A DNA stretch of 64,000 bases from DATKDF01 sp963752045 (GCA_963752045.1 CAVVWN010000004.1:186001-250000), one strand, 5' to 3'; positions 13,062 through 22,640 are shown, numbered from the stretch's first letter. A program made the numbers and translations. Notes: a model not told the origin generated them from the sequence alone.

Positions 13062-14477
13062 CGGCAGGATGTTCCAGTTAATCCGGAACAGGTTGTCCGG
13101 GTCGTATTCGGCCTTCACCTCGGCGAGCCGCGCGAGGTTGGCTCCGTACGCGCCGGCGAGCCGGTCGTCTTCGCCTTCGGACACGAAGTTCACGTACACG
13201 CCACCTGTGGCGAACGGTTCAGCCGCCTTGTACAGATCCCTCGCCCAGGCCACCGATCTGGCGTCGTCTGCAGGGTCGTCCCACCTGGTGTGCACGTTGA
13301 CGACGTACTCGGCGTCGCGATGGGGATAGGCCGTGGCCTCCACCGGTATCGTATTGACGGCGCCTCCAAGGTGCGCGATGAAGACCTCCGACTGCGGGCC
13401 CGGCAGCGTCTCGACGTACTTCAGCAGGGTGTCGATCGCGTCGTCAGCCAGTTCCTCGAAGTTGTGCGACTTCCAGTAATTGCGCGCGCCCGGCGCGAGC
13501 AGCGGGTCGAAGGCCTGCTGCCATCCGGCAAATGGGTGCGGTCCGATGACGTCGGCGATCGGCTTTCCGATCTTGCGGAGCGGAGCGAGCGCGTCGGCGC
13601 CGTGTGCCGGGTTGCCCGCGTACATGGCGGCAAGCACGAGGACCTTCGTCCCGTGAACTTCCGGCGGCAGAAACGGCAGCGGCGGCGCGGCTCGCATGAC
13701 CACCCAGGCCGTCACGTCGTCGGGAGCTGATGCGGTGAACTCCCGGTACGCGTGAAGCACGTCCCGCGCGGCCGAGAACGGGTGGACGACGAGGCCCGAG
13801 ATGACTTCCGGACCCACCGGGTGCAGCTGGAACTCGAAGAGCGTGACGATGCCGAAGTTGCCGCCGCCGCCACGAATGGCCCAGAACAGATCGGGATGCT
13901 GCTCGGAGCTGCACCACACGCGATCGCCCGCCGCGGTGACGACATGGGCGGCGATGAGGTTGTCGACCGTGAGGCCGTACTTGCGGCTGAGCCATCCGAA
14001 GCCGCCGCCGAGCGTCAGCCCCGCAATGCCCGTCGTCGAGTTGATGCCGACGGGCAGGGCCAGGCCGTAGGACTGCGTCTCGGCGTCCACGTCGCCGAGC
14101 GTCGCGCCGGCCTCGACGCGCGCCGTCCGCGACGACTCGTCGACATGAACCGCGCGCATGAGCGACAGGTCGATGAGCAGCGCGCCGTCGGCCAGCGACT
14201 TGCCGGCAATGTTGTGTCCGGCACCCCTCACCGATATCAGCACATCGTGCTCCCGGGCGAACCGTACGGCGGCGACGACGTCGGCCGAGCTGATGCAGCG
14301 AACGATGAGGCCCGGGCGTCGATCGATCATGGCGTTCCAGATCGACCGAATCTCGTCGTAGCCGGCGTCGGCCGGCGTGACTACCGGGCCTCGCAAACCG
14401 GCCCGGAGCGCGCCGAGCGTCGCATCATCGATCGTGACGGAGCCGCCCGCAGGCGAGCTCAGGGAAAGCGACGACAT
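13056..14477 (-). CDS. FAD-linked oxidoreductase, berberine-bridge type
   Basis: A 473-residue PCMH/FAD_binding_4 protein. The N-terminal FAD site has RGAGHNIAGKSL, where the histidine is the usual covalent FAD attachment residue, and GGGFGWLSRKYGLTVDN. The C-terminal BBE motif YDPDNLFRINWNILPG ends the protein, as in the family. These enzymes oxidise sugars, alkaloids or lipids with O2. No signal peptide is seen. A GAGGA site precedes ATG 14477, and the gene diverges from the multicopper oxidase gene. Confidence 0.88.
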   Translation of the reverse strand: MSSLSLSSPAGGSVTIDDATLGALRAGLRGPVVTPADAGYDEIRSIWNAMIDRRPGLIVRCISSADVVAAVRFAREHDVLISVRGAGHNIAGKSLADGALLIDLSLMRAVHVDESSRTARVEAGATLGDVDAETQSYGLALPVGINSTTGIAGLTLGGGFGWLSRKYGLTVDNLIAAHVVTAAGDRVWCSSEQHPDLFWAIRGGGGNFGIVTLFEFQLHPVGPEVISGLVVHPFSAARDVLHAYREFTASAPDDVTAWVVMRAAPPLPFLPPEVHGTKVLVLAAMYAGNPAHGADALAPLRKIGKPIADVIGPHPFAGWQQAFDPLLAPGARNYWKSHNFEELADDAIDTLLKYVETLPGPQSEVFIAHLGGAVNTIPVEATAYPHRDAEYVVNVHTRWDDPADDARSVAWARDLYKAAEPFATGGVYVNFVSEGEDDRLAGAYGANLARLAEVKAEYDPDNLFRINWNILPG

Positions 14478-14599
14478 GTCTTCCTCCTGGCTGGGGTGTT
14501 CGAACCGAAGATGGGTGATTCAGGAGAACTCTATCACGCGGCAACTGCAGCGCGCGCGCCGAATCTGGTAGAGTCGCGCGTTGTCGCGTGGAGATGTGC

Positions 14600-17461
14600 A
14601 TGTCGAAGAGTGAAACGAAGCGCCTGCTGAGGCGCCGCGAGGTACTGCAACTGGGCGCCGCCGGTGTTGCCGCGCTGGGTGCCGGGAGTCTGCCGCTTTC
14701 AGCGCGCACGGCGCAGCCCGGCTCCGGCCAGGGGCCGCAGCCGCCGCAGCCGCCGCTCTTGAAGGACGTGGCCAATCCCGCCGGGCTTCCGGTCGAGGAC
14801 TGGTCTGAGCCGTGGGTCTGGCGGCCGTCCGAGTGGCCTGGGCAGGCGCTCACGCTGCATCTGGTCGGCAACGCGCACGCGCCGCGCGCCACGTCGGGCG
14901 GCAATCCCTTCACGCCGCTCTACAGCTACAACGGATCCAGTCCGGCGCCGACTGTCCGGATGCGCGGCGACGAGACGCTGCGGGTCAAGCTCAGAAATTT
15001 TCTTGGACCCAACACGAGCCAGGTGCCGGCGGGCGCCGCGCCGGATCCCTTCGAGCTCGTTCCCGAAAAACTGAAGGCCGCCACCTGCGCGATGTTCGCG
15101 CACGAGGGACAGCCGTGTGACACTACCGCCATTCCGCCACCCGGCCGGCTGTTCTTCGGTCACTTTCACGAGATCTTCGAGCACGTCCCGGTGCCCATGG
15201 TCGACACGTCGTGCCTTTCCGATGCCGCCAACGTCCCGCACGGATCGCACACGACCAACCTCCACACGCACGGCCTCCACGTCGAACCCGGTGTCAATCC
15301 GAACGGCACTCAGGCCGACAACACGTACCTTCGCGTGCTGCCACGCGGTGACTGGGAGGCGCGCCAGAAGGCCGAGAGCCCGTCGTGCCGGACGCTCGCG
15401 CCCCACGAGCGCGTGGCGGAAGCCGACTTCGAGCACGTGCTCGGCCAGGTGCAACGCGCGTCGCGCTCACGCGCGGGCCTGCCGCCCCAGCCGCACCCGC
15501 CTGGCACCCACTGGTATCACCCGCACGCACACGGCGCGACGCACGACCAGGTCGCCAGCGGCCTGGCCGGCTTCCTCATCGTCGAAGGCGACGTCGACGA
15601 CGCGATCAACCTCGCGATGACCGGAACCGAGCGGCCCGATCCGACCGTCAAGACGGGCCCGTACGACTATCGCGAGCGGCTGATGCTCATCCAGCGCGTG
15701 CAGGTCTCGTCGCTCGACATCGACGCGGGCCCGCGCCGCAACCAGGGCCGGCTGCCGCCGCCAACCGCGATCAACGGCGGGTTCTCTCCCACGACGATGT
15801 TCATGCGGCCCGGTGCGGTCGAACGCTGGCGCGTGCTCAACGGCAGCGTGGACGGGCGAGGGTTCAAGAGCTTCATGGTGCTCGAGGGCCAGTTCGTCTT
15901 TCACGACCGCCAGTTGTGGAAGGTGCTGCCGGGTGAGGCCGAGGGAGCCGAGCGGCGCCTCGAGCCGGCCACGCGCCAGGACGTGGCCGACGCCACGCGC
16001 CAGATCTACCAGTTGTCGTTTGACGGCATCACGCTCGTGACCGTCGAGAACGGCAGGGCGCGGTACACGATCAAGGATCTCTCGCGGCAGAATCCGGGCA
16101 CTCGCAATCCGCTCGATCGCAACCCCGAGGCTGGCGAAGACCCGGCCCGCGCGATGTTGAAGAACGTCGAAGACTGCTACCGCGACGCCGGGAGCCTGCG
16201 AAGTCTCTACTCGCGTCCGAACCAGATCCTCATGACGAACGCCAACCGCGCGGACGTGTTCTTCAAGGCACCGCTCGATGCGGCCGGCAAGGTCTATACC
16301 GTGTTCGCGCAGGAGTGGGTGCTGCAGACCGACAACCTGCAACAGCGGCTTCAGATGAGCATCGCCTCGGGCCGTCCGGGCTTCGGGCCCGCCAACCCCG
16401 CGCCCGTCGACGTCGTCGTCGGCTATATCCGCGTGGCCGGTGATCCCGTGTCCGGCGGCGAGTTCGACGTGATGAGCCTCGTTGACCGGCTGCCGGACGT
16501 GCCGCCCTACCTGCGGCCTGTCGAGGACGACGAACTGCGCGTGCCGGCTGAAGAAGCCGCGACTCGCGGCGTGCCGGCCGCGAGTTACCGCAGCCGCGTG
16601 CTGAGCTACTCGGGGTATGGTCCGACGGACTTTCCGCTGGTCGAGGTGCCAGAGTCGTTCGCGACGGCGCACCCGGACCTGAAGGGCAGAATCTGGGACG
16701 AGGTGGACGGCACGCGCGTGCTGCTGCCGCCTTTCACGCGCACGATGGCCATCAACGCCCAGTTCGACCTCGCCGCCAACCCGGAGCCGCCACCGGCGCA
16801 GAAGTTCGGTCATCACGACCCGCATCATCCGCGCGCGCTCGTCGAAACGGCTGAAGAGTGGGTGCTCTACAACTGCTCGGTCGCGCTCTGGAGCAACACC
16901 GACAAGGAGAAGCACAAGCAGCCGGGCCAGTACGCGCTGCACTATCGCGCTTATCCGATAGGTCGTGCGGAAGGACAGGCGCGCTTTGCGAAGGACCCGC
17001 AGTTCCAGATCACGACCAAGGGCGCCGATCACCCGTTCCACATCCACGTGAATCCCTGCTGGGTCACGCGCATCGAGGTGCCCGACGAGAACGGGCGGCT
17101 GCACAACGTGCTCGACGAGCCACGCTGGATGGACACGGTGGCCATCCCGCGCGGCGGGCGCATCGTGTTCCGATCGCGGTTTGCCGACTTCGTCGGGATG
17201 TGGGTCAACCACTGCCACATCCTCATGCACGAAGACCACGGCATGATGCAGGCCGTCGCCGCCGTCGCGCGCGCCGAAGAGGCCAACTACAACCCGCGCA
17301 CGCGCGTCGCCTCCGCGTCGATGCCGTCCGAGGAGGTCAGCGCCATCTACCCGGCGCCGTCGCTCGAGCTGATGTACCGGCAGAACATGTCGTTCGTCGA
17401 CGCGAACCCGCAGCTGGGCCAGGTCTACCCAGGGTTCGAGCTGGAGGTGCCGAGGCTCTGA
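14600..17461 (+). CDS. Multicopper oxidase, Tat-type leader
   Basis: About 953 residues, long for the family because of loops between cupredoxin domains. The leader LLRRREVLQLGAAGVAALGA resembles a twin-arginine signal. Copper ligands are visible in order: TNLHTHGLHVEP (about residue 222), HWYHPHAHG (about 304), HPFHIHVNPCW (about 812) and HCHILMHEDHGMM (about 871), covering the type 1 and trinuclear sites. The enzyme should couple oxidation of a metal or phenolic substrate to O2 reduction outside the cytoplasm. GTG 14588 and ATG 14594 are alternative starts; ATG 14600 best fits the leader length. Confidence 0.9.
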   Translation: MSKSETKRLLRRREVLQLGAAGVAALGAGSLPLSARTAQPGSGQGPQPPQPPLLKDVANPAGLPVEDWSEPWVWRPSEWPGQALTLHLVGNAHAPRATSGGNPFTPLYSYNGSSPAPTVRMRGDETLRVKLRNFLGPNTSQVPAGAAPDPFELVPEKLKAATCAMFAHEGQPCDTTAIPPPGRLFFGHFHEIFEHVPVPMVDTSCLSDAANVPHGSHTTNLHTHGLHVEPGVNPNGTQADNTYLRVLPRGDWEARQKAESPSCRTLAPHERVAEADFEHVLGQVQRASRSRAGLPPQPHPPGTHWYHPHAHGATHDQVASGLAGFLIVEGDVDDAINLAMTGTERPDPTVKTGPYDYRERLMLIQRVQVSSLDIDAGPRRNQGRLPPPTAINGGFSPTTMFMRPGAVERWRVLNGSVDGRGFKSFMVLEGQFVFHDRQLWKVLPGEAEGAERRLEPATRQDVADATRQIYQLSFDGITLVTVENGRARYTIKDLSRQNPGTRNPLDRNPEAGEDPARAMLKNVEDCYRDAGSLRSLYSRPNQILMTNANRADVFFKAPLDAAGKVYTVFAQEWVLQTDNLQQRLQMSIASGRPGFGPANPAPVDVVVGYIRVAGDPVSGGEFDVMSLVDRLPDVPPYLRPVEDDELRVPAEEAATRGVPAASYRSRVLSYSGYGPTDFPLVEVPESFATAHPDLKGRIWDEVDGTRVLLPPFTRTMAINAQFDLAANPEPPPAQKFGHHDPHHPRALVETAEEWVLYNCSVALWSNTDKEKHKQPGQYALHYRAYPIGRAEGQARFAKDPQFQITTKGADHPFHIHVNPCWVTRIEVPDENGRLHNVLDEPRWMDTVAIPRGGRIVFRSRFADFVGMWVNHCHILMHEDHGMMQAVAAVARAEEANYNPRTRVASASMPSEEVSAIYPAPSLELMYRQNMSFVDANPQLGQVYPGFELEVPRL

Positions 17462-17462
17462 C

Positions 17463-17577
17463 GGTCCGAAGGTCCTGACGGTCCGAAGGTCCGAGGGTCC
17501 GACGGTCCTGAGGGTCCGAAGGTCCGAAGGTCCGACGGTCCTGAGGGTCCGACGGTCCGACGGTCCGGAGGTCCTAG
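17463..17577 (+). repeat. 9-bp array GGTCCGANG after the multicopper oxidase
   Basis: About twelve degenerate copies of a 9-10 bp unit (GGTCCGAAG, GGTCCGACG, GGTCCTGAG) begin directly after the stop codon, reading GGTCC in the sense of the gene. An array of opposite orientation lies at 18104-18195, so the pair could fold back around the four-helix-bundle gene. Confidence 0.9.
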
Positions 17578-17590
17578 GGGCCGGGGGCGG

Positions 17591-17990
17591 TCATCGGGTC
17601 GGCTTTGGGGGCTTCGCGGGGCGTTGAAACGGCTTCAGGCTTCGCTGGAGCGCGGCGATGGCACCGGCGGCGCGTGCTCCCAGTGTGAGAGCGGCCGCGG
17701 CGCGTTCTGGCGGGTAGTGCCCGCGGTCGATTCCGTCCCGGATGCCGCCTGAGGCCTCGGCAATTGACGCGCGCGCGTACGACAGAAACTGGAGCATCTC
17801 GCCGATACGGTACCGGTGGAAGCCCTCCGCGACGTTCGACTCACCGGAGCTGGCGGCTGCAAACAACTGGCTCCGGAATCTGAGAATCGTTCAATGCAGC
17901 CGGGTTCGTGCGGACGAGGTCATAGACCTCGAGCTTGAACGCCCGAGCGAGCTTCCAGGCCTCGAGGTCCTCGAGCCGGCGAACCCCCAT
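17591..17990 (-). CDS. Four-helix-bundle protein (23S rRNA IVP family), frameshifted
   Basis: Small helical protein of the family encoded in 23S rRNA intervening sequences and as stand-alone genes. Visible are the start MGVRRLEDLEAWKLARAFK, then in another frame SSGESNVAEGFHRYR and EMLQFLSYARASIAEA, the diagnostic motifs. The frames join near 17876-17888 (RFRSQLFAAA). Its biochemical role is unknown. It sits between two inverted 9-bp arrays, which suggests it arrived or survives as part of a repeat-bounded segment. Confidence 0.8.
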
Positions 17991-18103
17991 GAGCCGGAAG
18001 CCAGCAAGAACCCTGCCGCTCCGCCGCAAAGGGGCCCAGTGGCGCTGTGCGAGCGAGTACGCAGAAACCCCATCACCCACCCCGCCGCCGCATAGCAAAA
18101 ACT

Positions 18104-18195
18104 GCACCCTCGGACCCTCGGACCCTCGGACCCTCGGACCTTCGGACCCTCGGACCCTCGGACCTTCGGACCTTCGGACCCTCGGACCCCCGGAC
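18104..18195 (-). repeat. 9-bp array after the potassium channel gene
   Basis: About ten units that read GGTCCGAGG/GGTCCGAAG on the minus strand, beginning a few bases after the stop codon of the channel gene at 18199. Inverted partner of the array at 17463-17577. Confidence 0.9.
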
Positions 18196-18198
18196 CTT

Positions 18199-19887
18199 CT
18201 ACCCCCCGTACTTCGCGAAGAAGGCCTGTTCGCCCTCGCGATTGCCGATGAGGATCAGTTCATCGTCGGCGGCGAGGCGGGCCGCCGGATCCGGGGAGCC
18301 GGCCTTGCCGCCGGCGGGCCTGGTGGCGAGCACCGTGCAGCCGGTGTCTTCGCGTAGCCGGCTCGTGAGAATCGTCTTCCCGACGAGCGCGCGCGGCACC
18401 GGCACCGTGAAGATCTCCGCGCCCTCGGCGGCGAGCAGGAGCTTGCCGCGTCTCACCACGTCGAAGATCGCGTTGGCCTCGGCCGGCACGTACGACATCA
18501 CGTAGTCGGCGCCGGCCCGGTAGAGCGTCGAGACGTTCCGCTCGAGCGTGGCCCGGCTCAGGATCTGCATGTCGGGCCGCAGCCGCCGGCAGTACAGCGT
18601 GAGGTACACGTTCACGTCGTCGTCGTGCGTCGTGATGGAGACGCTGTCGGCCCGTTCGATGCCGGCTTGCTGCAGCACCATGAGATCCGTGGCGTCGCCG
18701 ATCACGTAGCGCGCGAAGTCGGATACCCGGGCGCTCTCGCGTTCGACGATCCGGTGGTCGATGCCGGAGACGACCAGGCTGCGTGAGACAGCGCGGCCGA
18801 CACGGCCGCCACCGATGATGACGGCAAAAGAAGGAGCACCGACTTCCTGACGCAGCTCGTGGTCGTACGCCTGGAGGGCCTCTTCGGAGCCGGCCAGCAG
18901 CAGCACGCTTTCTTCGCCGATACGTGTGTCGGCCGTCACGCTGCGGTAGCCGCCGTGCTGCCAGACGCCGACCACATTGATGTTGAGTCGCTCGCGCAGC
19001 CTGAGCTCTCCGAGCCGGTGGTCGACGAGGGGCGTGCGCGCGGCCGCCGCCTCGGCGATGACGAGGTCGTCGATTCGGCCGACGACGTGCGTGCGGCCGC
19101 CGTGGCCGGAAATCCGCCGTGCCATCGCCTGTCCGAGCAGCTCCCCGAGCTGGATCACCTGCTGGCACCCGGCACGGAGGAGCATCTCGACCGACGTTTC
19201 CCACCCCGCCGTGGCGACGATCGGCACCGTGGCGGACGCTTCCCGGACGGTCAGCACCACGTTGGCGTTGGCCGTGTCGGCAAGCGTCGCCGCCACGAGC
19301 GTGGCGCGCTCGACGCGCGCGCGGCGGTAGGTGTCCGGGTCGTCGCGGTCGCCCACCATCACGCTGATGCCCTCGTCGCGCAACTCGAGCGCGGTAGCCA
19401 CGTCGGGCACGATCACCACATAAGGCAACCTGAACTGCACCAGGCGGCGGATGAGTGCCGACTCGACCGGGCCGTAGTCGGTCAGGATGACGTGATGTTC
19501 GGCGTCCGGCGGAAGGGCTCGCGGGGCGAGCGCCGCCTTGCGGGCCTCGAGCCACGGCACGTAGAAGAACTGCACGAATGCGAACGGGAGCAGGATCAGC
19601 AGGAAGACGATTCCGGTGCTGACGACCAGCACGGCGAACATCCGGCCCTCGATTGACGTGAAGACAATGTCGCCGTACCCGAGCGTGGACATCGTCTCCA
19701 TCGTCCAGTAGAAGCCGATGAGCGCCTCGTAGCTCCGGCCTTCGCGGGCCATCATCACGTGAAAGACGATGCTGTAGGCGATGGTGATGGCGACGAACAG
19801 GCCGATGAGCCAGGCGAGCGTGCGGAGGTTGCTGCGGAGCGATCGGCGGAAGGGGTCGACGTTGTCGCGCGGGGCGGAATCGGGCAT
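18199..19887 (-). CDS. Two-TM potassium channel with two RCK (TrkA-N) domains
   Basis: A potassium channel subunit of about 562 residues. Two membrane segments flank a pore loop with the selectivity filter TLGYGD. A first RCK domain (HHVILTDYGPVESALIRRL) has a degenerate nucleotide loop; a second (FAVIIGGGRVGRAVSRSL) is canonical, followed by a TrkA-C-like end. It should gate K+ flux in response to a cytoplasmic ligand. ATG 19938 in the same frame would add 17 residues rich in arginine; ATG 19887 (MPDSAPRD) is preferred. It diverges from the GOLPH3-like gene. Confidence 0.88.
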   Translation of the reverse strand: MPDSAPRDNVDPFRRSLRSNLRTLAWLIGLFVAITIAYSIVFHVMMAREGRSYEALIGFYWTMETMSTLGYGDIVFTSIEGRMFAVLVVSTGIVFLLILLPFAFVQFFYVPWLEARKAALAPRALPPDAEHHVILTDYGPVESALIRRLVQFRLPYVVIVPDVATALELRDEGISVMVGDRDDPDTYRRARVERATLVAATLADTANANVVLTVREASATVPIVATAGWETSVEMLLRAGCQQVIQLGELLGQAMARRISGHGGRTHVVGRIDDLVIAEAAAARTPLVDHRLGELRLRERLNINVVGVWQHGGYRSVTADTRIGEESVLLLAGSEEALQAYDHELRQEVGAPSFAVIIGGGRVGRAVSRSLVVSGIDHRIVERESARVSDFARYVIGDATDLMVLQQAGIERADSVSITTHDDDVNVYLTLYCRRLRPDMQILSRATLERNVSTLYRAGADYVMSYVPAEANAIFDVVRRGKLLLAAEGAEIFTVPVPRALVGKTILTSRLREDTGCTVLATRPAGGKAGSPDPAARLAADDELILIGNREGEQAFFAKYGG

Positions 19888-19939
19888 GCCGTGACCGTGG
19901 CGAGCGCCATTGTTGCACAGGCGCCTGCGCGGGCTCATG

Positions 19940-19945
19940 TAGAAT
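19940..19945 (+). promoter_or_regulatory. -10-like TAGAAT, 7 nt before the GOLPH3-like start
   Basis: TAGAAT followed by TCTTCGT and the ATG at 19953. A transcript from here would begin at or next to the start codon, and no Shine-Dalgarno site is present, so the gene is probably leaderless. No clear -35 box is seen. Confidence 0.55.
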
Positions 19946-19952
19946 TCTTCGT

Positions 19953-20651
19953 ATGCGACGACAACCTGGAACGCTGCACCTCCACGAGGAGGTCATGCTG
20001 CTTGCTCTCCGCAACGACAAGGGCACGGTGGCCGGTGGCGTCATGTACCAGCAGGCAGCCGGGGGCGCGATCCTGGCCGAGCTCATGCTCGAGGGACGCG
20101 TCCGCGCCGTCACCGAAGGACGTCGCACCTACGGCGTCCTCGAGGACAGGAAACTCACAGGGGATTCCGTCCTCGACGACTGCATCGCGAAGATGGCCGC
20201 CGCAAAGCGTCGCGGCACGCTCCTCACCTGGGTGCAGAAGTTCGCCGCGACCAGACGGCTGAAGCACCGCGTCGCGTCCGGCCTGGTCGACAAGGGCATC
20301 CTGCGCGAGAGGGAAGACCGCGTGCTGCTGATTTTCTCGCGACGCGTGTATCCCGAGCTCGACTCCGCCCGTGAGCGGGCCATCGTCCGGCGTCTCGAAG
20401 ACGCGATCTTCTCGGATTCGACGACCGTGGACGCGCGGACGACGGTGCTCGTCGCCCTCTCGCACCATTCCGGACTGCTCAAGGCCAACTTCGACAAGAA
20501 AAGGCTCAAGGCGCGGCGCAAGCGCATCGAGGCCATCATCAAGGGTGACGCCGTCGGCAAGGCCACCAAGCAGGCTGTCGATGCCGTGCACGCGGCCGTG
20601 ATGGTGGCGGCCACCATGCCGGCCGTCATCGCGGCGGCGACCTCGCACTGA
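19953..20651 (+). CDS. GPP34/GOLPH3 (Vps74)-family protein
   Basis: A 232-residue protein matching the GPP34 family, known in eukaryotes as the PI4P-binding Golgi protein GOLPH3 and found in some bacteria. Evidence is the start LHLHEEVMLLALRNDKGTV, GAILAELMLEGRV, TLLTWVQKF and the helical RRLEDAIFSD. The amphipathic tail contains a lysine/arginine-rich segment (KKRLKARRKR) and ends in a hydrophobic alanine-rich helix, consistent with peripheral membrane binding. Bacterial function is not established. Confidence 0.85.
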   Translation: MRRQPGTLHLHEEVMLLALRNDKGTVAGGVMYQQAAGGAILAELMLEGRVRAVTEGRRTYGVLEDRKLTGDSVLDDCIAKMAAAKRRGTLLTWVQKFAATRRLKHRVASGLVDKGILREREDRVLLIFSRRVYPELDSARERAIVRRLEDAIFSDSTTVDARTTVLVALSHHSGLLKANFDKKRLKARRKRIEAIIKGDAVGKATKQAVDAVHAAVMVAATMPAVIAAATSH

Positions 20652-20653
20652 GG

Positions 20654-21055
20654 TCAGCCCACGGTCACTTTCTTCACGCCGCGCGCTTCGAGGAGCGCCG
20701 GCAGCCGCCGGCGCTGGTCTCCCTGAAGCACCAGCCGATCGCCGTCGACGCTGCCTCCGCAGCCGAGCGCGGCCTTGAGTGTCTTCAGCCACTCGCTGCG
20801 GGCGCTCGCGTCGATGGCCAGGTGCTCGACCACCGTCACCTCCTTGCCGCCGCGCCCCGAGCGCTCGAGGCGGACGACCGCACGCGCGATGCGAGCCGGC
20901 CCGGCGGGTTCCGGGCGGGCCGGGCGACCGGGCGAGGGGGCCGTGCCGTCCGGCGGCGCGCTCCCTCGTTCCGGACGGTCGACCTCGGGTTCAGGCGGGA
21001 CCAAGCCACGCAGGGCCTCGAACGGATTGTGAAAAGGCCTGTCCTTGTCGCTCAT
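20654..21055 (-). CDS. SUI1/YciH-type translation initiation factor-like protein
   Basis: A 133-residue protein: a Pro/Arg-rich N-terminal tail, then a SUI1 domain (VVRLERSGRGGKEVTVVEHL, LKTLKAALGCGGSVD, LQGDQRRRLPALLEARG). SUI1/eIF1 homologues in bacteria (YciH) affect initiation fidelity under stress. Its stop lies 2 bp from the GOLPH3-like stop (convergent), and it diverges from the permease gene. Confidence 0.87.
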   Translation of the reverse strand: MSDKDRPFHNPFEALRGLVPPEPEVDRPERGSAPPDGTAPSPGRPARPEPAGPARIARAVVRLERSGRGGKEVTVVEHLAIDASARSEWLKTLKAALGCGGSVDGDRLVLQGDQRRRLPALLEARGVKKVTVG

Positions 21056-21078
21056 CGATGACCTGGCGCCCCGCCGAC

Positions 21079-21084
21079 TATAAT
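21079..21084 (+). promoter_or_regulatory. -10-like TATAAT upstream of amino-acid permease
   Basis: A perfect TATAAT 25 nt before the ATG at 21110, in the 54-bp divergent gap; a start near 21091 would give an about 19-nt leader. No convincing -35 box. Confidence 0.5.
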
Positions 21085-21109
21085 CGCGCGACCCGTCAGT
21101 CCGAAACAC

Positions 21110-22459
21110 ATGGCTACCCTCGATCGCGCCATCGGCCCCTTGGCCGCCACGCTTCTCGTGATTGGCGGCATCATCGGCTCGGGCATCTTTCTCACGACGG
21201 GCGTGATGGCCGCGACGCTTCCTTCGGCGTCGCTCCTCATCCTCGCATGGGTCGTCGGCTGTCTCTTCGCCGTGTTCGGCGCGCTCACGTACGCCGAGAT
21301 GAGCACGATGTTCCCCCAGTCGGGCGGCGTGTACGTGTTTCTTCGCGAGGCGTTCGGCACGCTGCCGGCCTTTCTCTACGGCTGGGCCACGCTGCTCGTC
21401 GTGCTGTCGGGCGGCGTTGCGGCCGTCGCCGTGGGCTTTGCCGACTACTTCAGCTACTTCTTTCCGGCCCTCTCGTCCGCGCACATCGTCGGCGAACTGC
21501 CGCTCGGGATCGGCACGTTGCGGATCGCGGCCAGCCAGATCGTGGCGGTGTCGGCCATCATCCTGCTCGGCGGCATCAACTATCTGGGTGTGCGATCGGG
21601 CAGCGGCACGAACGCGGTGCTGACGGTGGCGAAGGTGTCGGGCCTGGCGCTTCTGCCGCTCTTCGCGCTGTTTGCGGCCGAGGCCACGCCGGCGTGGACC
21701 CCGGTCGTGCCGGCCGAGCTGGCCTCGCCGTTTGCGGCGTTCGGCGTCGCGCTGATTGCCGTGCTGTGGACGACCGAGGGCTACTACTTCATGACCTACG
21801 CGGCTGGCGAGGTCCGCGACCCGGGCCGCAACCTGCCTCGTGCGATGACGATCGGCCTGCTCGCGGTGATGGCCATCTACGTGATCGTCAACGTCTCGTA
21901 CCTGTACGCGCTGCCGATGGAGGCGTTGCGAGGAACGACTCGCGTGGCCGAAGCGGCCGCGACGGCGATGGTTGGACCGGCCGGCGCGACAATCATCGCC
22001 CTCACGGTGCTGGCCTCCACGCTCGGAGCCGACGCGGCGGTCATTCTTGGCGCGTCCCGCCTGTTTTATGCCATGGCCAAGGACGGGCTGTTCTTTCCGG
22101 CCGCCGCCGCCGTGCATCCGAAGTACCACAGCCCGCACGTGGCGATCGTGGGCCTGACGGTCTGGTCGTCGCTGCTCGCGCTCTCGGGCACCTACGAGCA
22201 GTTGTTCACCTATGTGGTGTTCGTCTCGGTGCTCTTCAGCCTGCTCGGCGGCCTCGCGCTCTTCCGCCTGCGACGCATCATGCCCGATGCCGACCGCCCG
22301 TACCGCGTCTGGGGCTATCCGGTGGTGCCGGCGCTCTTCATGCTCGGCGCGCTGTACATGGTCATCAACACGCTCGCCGAACGCCCCACCGAGTCACTCG
22401 CCGGCCTGGGCCTGCTCGTGCTCGGGCTGCCTGCGTATTGGTACTGGCAAAGGCGTTGA
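21110..22459 (+). CDS. APC-family amino-acid permease
   Basis: A 449-residue membrane protein with about twelve hydrophobic segments. The first carries the APC signature IGGIIGSGIFLTTG, and a later loop has FMTYAAGEVRDPGRNLPRA, typical of LAT/AAT-like exchangers. It should move neutral or cationic amino acids by proton symport or exchange; the substrate is not readable. It is directly followed by a 9-bp array. Confidence 0.9.
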   Translation: MATLDRAIGPLAATLLVIGGIIGSGIFLTTGVMAATLPSASLLILAWVVGCLFAVFGALTYAEMSTMFPQSGGVYVFLREAFGTLPAFLYGWATLLVVLSGGVAAVAVGFADYFSYFFPALSSAHIVGELPLGIGTLRIAASQIVAVSAIILLGGINYLGVRSGSGTNAVLTVAKVSGLALLPLFALFAAEATPAWTPVVPAELASPFAAFGVALIAVLWTTEGYYFMTYAAGEVRDPGRNLPRAMTIGLLAVMAIYVIVNVSYLYALPMEALRGTTRVAEAAATAMVGPAGATIIALTVLASTLGADAAVILGASRLFYAMAKDGLFFPAAAAVHPKYHSPHVAIVGLTVWSSLLALSGTYEQLFTYVVFVSVLFSLLGGLALFRLRRIMPDADRPYRVWGYPVVPALFMLGALYMVINTLAERPTESLAGLGLLVLGLPAYWYWQRR

Positions 22460-22460
22460 G

Positions 22461-22640
22461 GGTCCTAAGGTCCGACGGTCCTAAGGTCCGACGGTCCGAC
22501 GGTCCGAGGGTCCGACGGTTCGACGGTCCGAAGGTCCTGGGGGTCCGAGGGGCCGAGCTTGGGTTCGACGGTCCGACGGTCCGAGGGTCCGACGGTCCTG
22601 GGGGTCCGAGGGTTCGACGGTCCGAAGGTCCGGAGGGGCT
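22461..22640 (+). repeat. 9-bp array GGTCCGACG after the permease
   Basis: Roughly eighteen degenerate units in sense orientation from the stop codon of the permease (GGTCCTAAG, GGTCCGACG, GGTTCGACG, GGTCCGAGG). It faces an inverted array at 22908-23015. Confidence 0.9.

Noticed and set aside
15467..17239. A 590-codon minus-strand open frame
   Set aside because: Antisense shadow of the multicopper oxidase, whose copper motifs are unmistakable.
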